In this document: positions 57,374 to 64,000 of the stretch, one piece after another
Position numbering within the stretch: the stretch's first letter is position 1
How the letters are laid out: each line of letters opens with the position of its first letter
Assembly: GCA_001600415.1 (NCBI GenBank)
Contig: BCJX01000009.1
Location: 724,358-788,357, forward strand
Length of the DNA: 64,000 bases
Source of the DNA: Pascua guehoae
Taxonomy: Eukaryota > Basidiomycota > Tremellomycetes > Trichosporonales > Trichosporonaceae
Direction of reading: 5' to 3'
Position numbers and translations under genes: made by a program
Notes under the pieces: model-generated
Databases searched by the model: none
Seen by the model: the letters and a program-made list of their open reading frames with translations, nothing else
What the model was told of the DNA's origin: nothing

Positions 57374-59993
57374 CTACTTCTGGTCGTAGATGGGCGTCGA
57401 GGCGAACATGTTGACCTTTGCCTCAGCCTTGACCTCCTCGGCACCGTAGATACGGTCCGACTCGAACATGTTGGTCTTGATGGGGATCTCAAAGCCGCTG
57501 GTCGCGTTCGAGAGAGCAACCTTGACGCCGTCGGCGGCAGGGGTGGCAGCAGGAGACGCCTTCTTGGTGCCGGGCTTGCCCCACGAGCCCTTGGCGCCGC
57601 CGGCGGCCTTGGGCGTCTCGGCGGCCGGGGTCGCCTTGAGGGCGGTGCTCTGGAGGCGGCCACTACAAGTGTCAGTAGGAGACACGCGCTGATGACATGT
57701 TCGGTGCACTTACTCGGGGATGTAGCCAAACTCCATGCGGCCCTGGGCGTCCTTTGTGCCCTGGCAAATGTAAAAGCCCTTGCGCTCAAACTGGATAATG
57801 TCCCACTTCTTGAGGTTTGCGACCTCGGCCGACGCAATGGCGTTGGTGCGGTACTCGGTCTTGGTGTTGACGACCTTGTCGAGGTCGTCGCCCTCCTCGA
57901 GCTTCTTCTTGGTGATGAGGTAGTCGTACTCGATGAGGGCGACGGGAACGAGCTTGTTGGTGGCCGAGGGCGCGGCGAGCCACGTGACCTTCTTGGACGT
58001 CTTCTTAAAGTCGCCCTCGAGGTGGAGCTTGAGGGTGATGCTCTCGACGTCGCCGGCGGCGTTGGTCTTCTTGTCGGCGACAAAGGCGTTCCCCCAGTCC
58101 ATGGCGGTAATCTCCTCGTTGGGGCCAAACGATTTTGCGTCCTCCTGCTCCATGAGAAGCTTGGAGCCAAACACCATCTGCTTGGTGCCAACCTTGGGGT
58201 CCTTCTTGTGGAGCGGCTTGGCCTCAACCGTCTCCTTGTCCGAGTCGCGGCCCTGGACGGTGACGGGGACCATCTTGTCCTCGGCAATCGCCCAGTAGCG
58301 CGGTGCAATGGGGTCAATCACACGCTTGTTCACCGTCCAGATACCGTCCCACTCGAGCTGGAGCATCTGCTGCGACGCGCCCTGGCCGACAATGTAGTCC
58401 TTGAGACCCTTGACGGTCATGCCGCGCGAGCGGATACCGCGCACAGTCGGGAAACGCGGGTCGGCCCAGCCAGAGACAACGCCGTTCTCCACAAGGTACT
58501 TGAGCTTGCGCTTGGACAGCACAGTGTACACAAAGTCGATGCGCGAGAAGTCGAAAATCTCAATCTTGGGGAAGCCGAGGTGGTCAAGGAACCACTGGTA
58601 CTGCTCGTGGCGCGCAGCGTACTCGTTGGCACGGAGCGCGTGGGTCACGCCGTCGAGGTGGTCAATGACGGGGCAGGCGAGGTCGTACATCGGGTAAGCC
58701 TTGTACTTTGTGCTGGTGGGTTAGCTCCCCCGGTAGAGACAGAACCCACCCAGTGATGTGGTGCGAGCCCTCGACGTAACGGTAAATGACGGGGTCACGC
58801 ATGACGCCGTTCTTGTGCTCATAGTCAATCTTGGCACGGAGCGACCACTTCTGGCCCTCGGGTGTGCCCGCAACCATCGCCTTGAAGCGCTTGAGGTTGT
58901 CCTCGATCGACTCGTTGCGGCGCACCGAGGGCAGGCACGCGCGGCGACGCTCCTTGACCTGGAGGGTAAGCCTAGCTCTAGCTAACACCATCTACCCACC
59001 TCCTCGGCCTCGGTGTCGTCCATGTAAGCGTCGCCCTGCTTGATGAGCTGCTCGGTGTACTTTTCAATCTTGTCAAAGTGGTCTGAGGTGTGGACAACCT
59101 TGTCGAATGCGACCTCGATCATGGCCAGGTCCTCCTTGATCGCGTCCTCGAACTCGCCCTCCTCCTTGGACGGGTTCGTGTCGTCAAAGCGGAGAATGTA
59201 CTTGCCCTTGTACTTGTCGGCAAAGAAGCGGTTCAGCACCGCGGCCTTGAGGTGGCCAATGTGCAGGTATCCAGACGGCTCGGGGGCTGGTGGGTAAGCA
59301 GTCGTATGAGCTTCGCTGACCCACCAAAACGAACAACAACCTTGCCCTCGACGGCGTTGGGAAGCACAGCCTCAATGACCTCGGTGCGCTTGACCTTCTT
59401 GCCCTTGTCGGCGTCCGAGCGCGCCTTGAGGTGTGACTCGATGACGGTGCGCGCAAACGGAAGGGTCTCAATCTGCTTGTACCAGCGCTGGAGGTGGGGA
59501 CGTCCGGGCTTCTTGATCGAGCCAGCAGCAGACGTGTTGGCTGACATGCGTCAGCAGGTGAGGCAGGCGGCACCGTCAGGTGTTGGGAAACGTACAGCGG
59601 ATGGTGCCCCACATGAACGCATCGTTGTAGCCAGGCTGCGCGCCAGCAAAGTACGTGCTGCAGTGTGAGTTTGACCAAGACGGGAGGAGATGAATCAGCT
59701 CACCGGTAAGCGAGGAAGTCGTCAAGCGAGTCGAGAATGGCCGAGACCTCGACAAACGGCGTCTTGGCGTCAAACTTGGAAGGAAGGGTGGGGAGAGCGG
59801 GACCCGACGGCGCCGACAGCTTGGCAAGGATGGCGTCAAAGCCCTTCACGCCGCAGCACGAAGGCTGGGCGTCCGGGGCAGCAGCCGTGTCCCAGACGAG
59901 CTCGCTGCCCTGGAGGACCGCGAGCGCCGCGAGGACAAAGGGCGGCTGCGTCGAGAAGGGGATCGTGAGCTTGGTGCCTGTTCCGCAAGACAT
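57374..59993 (-). CDS. GUS1: Glutamyl-tRNA synthetase, cytosolic
   Basis: Class I synthetase charging tRNA-Glu. Seven exons: 59993-59704, 59657-59596, 59540-59325, 59286-59000, 58958-58750, 58712-57714 and 57662-57374; 783 residues. The N-terminal third is a GST-like domain (the Arc1p-docking part in yeast), with [20 protein letters not shown]. The catalytic core has [16 protein letters not shown] with the HIGH motif at residues 198-201, [40 protein letters not shown] and [14 protein letters not shown]. The second ATP motif is LSKRK at about 420-424. The anticodon-binding beta-barrels follow, then a short Ala/Lys linker and a C-terminal tail with two NMF motifs ([20 protein letters not shown]). 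It is eukaryotic-type, with a beta-barrel anticodon domain. All motifs intact. Confidence 0.94.
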
Positions 59994-60276
59994 GGTTAGG
60001 TCTCTTTTAGGTAGTGGAGAGAGAGAGGAGAAACGACGTGTGAGATCAACTGTCCCGAGCGTCGGCGTCGGAGCACGAGCAATGACCAGCACCGAGTCAC
60101 AACTTTCCAGCTCCCCCACATTTTGATTCCGTCGCCACCATCACATCCCCATTAGGAAAAAGTCTAATCCATTTAGCAATGACGCAATCCCCAAATGGGC
60201 CCCTCATCCCATCCCAAACGCCACGACGACTGCACTGGCTTACTCGCAACATCTGTGAGTACATATGCATGCAACG

Positions 60277-61464
60277 CTACCCTGTCGTTCTAGACGTCCA
60301 GTAGTCTCCTGGTATCCGCCGCGTCCTTGCCTCTTCACTACTTGCCATACCGGGTGTGTCCGACGGCGTCATACCCTGCGTTCCAATGCCCACACCACCC
60401 CCGGTCACGTCAGCCCCCTGGGCCAGTTCTGGTGGCACATCGCTGCCTCTTGGCTGCGCCTCGGCAGGACCTCCATTCGGCCCATCGGCAGTCGCGGGTG
60501 TGCGTGGTGACATGGGCGGCGTGGTTGCGGGCGTGCCGCCTACAAACGCCCGCGTGGGGCTCGGGGCAGGTAATCGGAACACGAGGTTGACCAGGTGGGA
60601 TAGTGACAGCGTGAAGATCAGAGGCACGTCTTTCCGCCGCCCTTGGATCGGAGAGGTGGACGCCAAGAGGCGCGACCGAGACGCAGCTGGAGGTCAGCTT
60701 ACAGCTAACGACATTGCTTGTTTCAAGACTCACAACGCAAGCTCTCGTCGTCTTCTTCGTCCTCGTCCAGCCACACTTCAGTCGACACATTGTGGTAGCG
60801 GGGCCCCTTGCCAAGCCGCCGTTGCCGAAACTGGTCGCCACGCTCGAGGTCGATGTCGTCCTCTGCCACAGGTTGTGGCGCATCTGGTGGCAAGAGAAGG
60901 TCGTCATATGGGAACAGGTCCGATTTGGGAAGTGTTGGGCTGTAGTTGACCACGTAGCATACCACCGCCGACAAGAGCTGGAGGAGGTAGATTCCCAAGT
61001 CGAGCAGGAGGATGCGCGTGAGGGACGCAGGATTGCCTGGTCGTTAGTTTGCATTTTCACATGCCGCAGAGTCATACTCACTCTGACCGACAAAGTCGAG
61101 TATCAACCCCTTGCTTCCGTTCATGGCATTCGCAAAGTCGAGCAGGTGGAAGACGCCAGCCGCGAGATTCGCCAAGGTGACCCAGAAGAAGACGGAAAAG
61201 AGGGAACGCAGAGGGTGCATTGTGGCTGGGACGCGGACATCTGTGGTGTTAGCTGCTGGCAATCGGGGTTGAGCAACTAACGGGCTTGGGAGATGAGACG
61301 GCCGATGAGGATGAGGGTGTTGGCCGAGTACAGATGCTGCATCAGCGACAGCGCCTGAATGGTTGTTGAGAGCTACGTGGTCAGCATTGTACGTCAGTGG
61401 GTAGTGTATAATATGCTGTACTAACCGATGCCACGACATGGCGGCGCTGCGGGGCATATACCAT
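60277..61464 (-). CDS. DUF1746-family membrane protein (DSC4-like)
   Basis: Five exons: 61464-61426, 61372-61282, 61240-61082, 61036-60734 and 60686-60277; 333 residues. The start MVYAPQRRHVVASLSTTIQA, followed by LMQHLYSANTLILIGRLISQ, FSVFFWVTLANLAAGVFHLL, LILDFVGQS and LLLDLGIYLLQLLSAVVCYV, matches the fungal DUF1746 pattern of an N-terminal QR-H motif and several helices. A cytosolic acidic loop and a conserved short motif near LIFTLSLSHLVNLVFRL come before a low-complexity C-terminus. I recall this domain from Dsc4, a subunit of the Golgi Dsc E3 ligase that activates SREBP in fission yeast. That functional link is from memory and unproven for this protein. It could instead be another DUF1746 member. 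Confidence 0.72.
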
Positions 61465-62074
61465 GGCTGGTTACAGCGTTCGAAAGATCAGGCGAAGGTG
61501 GGGCACGACGCAGCAATAGTAGCTTGGGGAGCGTCGGTGTGGTTGGCAGCTGGGTGGGCTTGGTCCCGCATTGTCCAGACCGTCGGCGTGCCCTAGGCTG
61601 ACGAGTGAGTATACCCGGAGGTCTTGGTGATACAAGGACGATGGTAGCGAGTGAGAATGGCGAGGTAAAGGGAATCAACGATGACGACGAACTACGGAAT
61701 GACTGACACGGACGCGTTGCAGATGGCGGCGAGGCTGCGGGGGGGGAGGAGGGGAAGCATTCATCGTTCGTGCCAGAGCCACCGACGCCACGTGGATTTG
61801 ATTCCGTTATCAATGTTGGGGGCCTTGGGGGGGGTGACTGACACGAGAATGACAACAATGGCCCAGGGCGGGCCACAGAGGTCATGCCAGTGGATGAATC
61901 GGCGGAGCGCGTCGCGTCTTGATTTCCACCTCTTGAACGCACCTTCAACCTTTGATCATCCATCCATCCCACTCCCTCCCTCCTCGGATTGCATCGTCAT
62001 CACAGGTGTATCGATAATGACCACTCTGTGCATGTAACCCCACCAACACTGTACCGCCCACTACCGAGCCCGCC
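61465..62074. promoter_or_regulatory. Divergent promoter region of the DUF1746 and SCM3-like genes
   Basis: 610 bp between divergent starts. Minus-strand frames through it are low-complexity. A G-rich stretch (61740-61760) and a pyrimidine-rich leader (61950-62070) were noted. Confidence 0.5.
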
Positions 62075-64000
62075 ATGGACCGCCAGTCGGAGCCCCCGCG
62101 TCGCCCGACACCGGCGGTGCCATTCCCCCCAGTGCGGCACACGGCATCCCCCGCGCCCGGGGTCGGCGAGGGCTCGCAAAGTCTTCCGCGGTTCTGGAAG
62201 ACGACGCCAGTATCCAATTTACCGGGCAACCGTTTAATGCTACACAGACTAGTGGGCGAGAATGGCGTCCGTCTGGCAGAAAAGTGGAAGTCCATCGCGA
62301 CCAGGTACGGCTCGGTGCCAGTCGAGGAAGACGACGTGATCGACATTATGAACGGTGTCATTGTCGTTGATCGTGGACGTATATCGGCGAGCGAACCACG
62401 TCCCTTTCTGGAAGGCCCCGAGTTTGACGGCGACGACAATGTCGAGGTCGACCCATTCGCGGAACGGATGGGGCCGGACGTCGTCAAGTTTGGCGCAAAC
62501 GAGGACGAGCTGGGTGACTGGGACGTGCGATCGGGTCTCGATAGGCAGACCCCGTCTCATAAACTAGTCGAGGTCCCCAAAACAGCAGAGGACTTTGCAG
62601 ATATCGCCGAATTTGACCGCATGGAAGCCGAGGAAAGACGGCGGCGCGAGGCGCGTGGTATCGACCTCTCTAAAGAGGCCGAAACCATGGCATATTCTCT
62701 AACGGATATGGGGAGCCTCAGCATCGAGGACGCCGACGATGACGACCCCCTTGCCGCCGCTATCGACGACGATGACGGTGACGACCCCCTTGCGGCAGCC
62801 CTCGATGAAGAAGATGGCGACGAGGACAGTTCAGTGTCGAGTTTGCAAAATCGCGATGTGGGTTGTTTGGCTTGTTTGTGTGTGGTGGCGCTGACAGCAT
62901 CAGGAACAAACGCCATTGTCCATCTCGCAGCTTATGCCAACAATGTTTGCGTCATTAACAGCGACTGCTCAGGCATCTGGCTCACGTCCTCGTTCCGGGG
63001 AGTCCACTACATCTGCCAGGCGCCCCTCTGCACCGAGACGGCCTTCCCGTCCACTGTCCAGGGCGTCCACTGGCGAGTCGTCCCGGGCCCCGCGTGCGTC
63101 CTCCAGCTCTGCCCGCCATTCCCTCCCACTGGACTCCACTCCTCCCCCTTCAGCATCACATCCGCCTCCCACTCCACATCCAGTCGCTCGAATGCGATCG
63201 ACATCGATAGCACGGCCCCCAGATCTACCACGCGAACTCTCCTCTTCTCGATCACTCCCCAACCTCCACTCCATCCTACGGAAACCAAACGATGGAACCA
63301 CACCACGGCGTAGGGTACCTCAAAATGCGGCTGCAACTGCACCGCGCGTACGTTTCCATGAAGATGGCATAACCGTACCCGTCACGCGCCACCCATCGCA
63401 ACAGCGCAAGGGCAAGGGCCGTATGGTTGACGAGCGACCAAACTCGCCAATAGCTGATGACGACCATGGTGGCTGGGATGGGTACCCCGAGGGTCGATCA
63501 AACGTGGTACCTCGCTCAAGATCGACTGAGCCTCGATCCAGCGCTGTCCACGAGTCAAGTTCAGACGAGTCAAGCCATTCGCCGACTTTTACGCAACAAC
63601 GCTCCCATCAGCAAAACCTTGGCCGCACGTCTTCCAATTCCATGCCGCCACTACGTCGTACTTCCGTGGGAACTGGCCTCGATAGTCAGCCTCCACGGCA
63701 ACGATCGTCAACATCCCAACGGCTGTCTGCTCGCCAGCCAACGTACCTTGCCAGTATCCAAGAAGACCATTTTGGTAACATCATGGAGTGCACCCTCTGC
63801 CTCGAAGACGGTGGGCGACGAGCTGAGCTTGCCAAGTTCTGCCTCGGAAGGACACCATCCAACGAATGTCCCTTTGAGCCTTCATCGCCCCAACGACCGT
63901 CGTCGTCCATTCGGCAAATCTCGTCATCTCCGTTGGTTTCTCCATCTACCTCTCCCTCCCCTCGGCGCCGTGCACTATCGCCAGAGTTCACTCTTCACCG
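62075..64000 (+). CDS. SCM3: SCM3-like CENP-A (Cse4) chaperone, 3' end beyond window
   Basis: Scm3/HJURP-type histone chaperone that delivers the centromeric H3 variant. Exon 1 is 62075-62857; exon 2 starts at 62904 and stays open to the window edge (626 codons so far). The Scm3 signature lies at about residues 67-105: LAEKWKSIATRYG, then EEDDVIDIMNGVIVVDRGRI, matching the family pattern of a helix followed by DDxIDL-x-TGxIxxDxG. An acidic stretch follows (DDDDPLAAAIDDDDGDDPLA, a direct repeat). Exon 2 is long, Ser/Pro/Arg-rich and disordered. Near residue 555 it has a four-cysteine motif (ECTLCLED, then KFCLGRTPSNECPF) that could bind zinc. Third positions are less GC-biased in exon 2 than elsewhere. 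Assignment is by eye from the short motif. Confidence 0.68.

Noticed and set aside
1..64000. A multi-gene cluster such as a secondary-metabolite, defence or mobile-element locus
   Set aside because: No synthase backbone, transposase, reverse transcriptase, integrase or terminal repeats were seen; the genes are unrelated housekeeping functions on mixed strands.

Overview
The window looks like a stretch of nuclear chromosome from a GC-rich basidiomycete yeast, probably a tremellomycete of the Trichosporon/Cryptococcus type. I infer this from protein families and intron style, not from any search. Protein genes lie on both strands and are cut by many tiny introns (34-60 nt). These introns start GTGAGT or GTGGGT, carry a CTNAY branch motif a few bases before the acceptor, and end in CAG or TAG. 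I placed exon joins by eye and checked the reading phase of every join, so edges may be off by a base or two. There is no operon logic, no CRISPR array, no recognisable transposon and no prophage.

Layout: 1-3100 holds the 5' part of a BLM10/PA200 proteasome activator (minus) and a weak acidic gene candidate. 3100-6094 has no convincing gene. 6095-8802 is a STE20/PAK kinase (plus). 9604-11554 is a sphingoid-base/diacylglycerol kinase family gene (minus) whose 518-nt intron is full of tandem repeats. 12501-12591 is an intron-containing tRNA-Asn(GTT), with a tRNA 3'-half relic close by. 13490-15653 is a drug-efflux type MFS transporter. 17626-18193 is a Ser/Thr-rich, probably GPI-anchored surface protein. 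19680-22160 is a TRAIP-like RING protein. 23213-25216 is TVP38. 27022-28769 is a ketopantoate reductase with a long tail. 29740-33317 is a large GYF-domain protein. 34293-36079 holds two unknown proteins. 38276-43798 is ELP1 (13 exons, about 1351 aa).

The last 20 kb is compact: EMC3 (plus), an OPT oligopeptide transporter (minus), APC10/DOC1 (plus), UBP14 (minus), an NmrA-like protein (plus), battenin BTN1/CLN3 (plus), cytosolic glutamyl-tRNA synthetase (minus), a DUF1746 membrane protein (minus), and an SCM3-like CENP-A chaperone running off the right edge (plus).

Most genes are conserved housekeeping genes and do not form one pathway. Several touch ubiquitin/proteasome biology (BLM10, TRAIP-like, APC10, UBP14, possibly the DUF1746 protein), and three touch translation (ELP1, GUS1, tRNA-Asn). 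I treat this as coincidence. I did not find a convincing new multi-gene system. The most unusual material is inside introns: a 53-nt poly(C) run in ELP1, arrays of donor-like hexamers in the lipid kinase intron, a 10-bp repeat in the MFS intron, and five consecutive stop-free 3n introns in BTN1.
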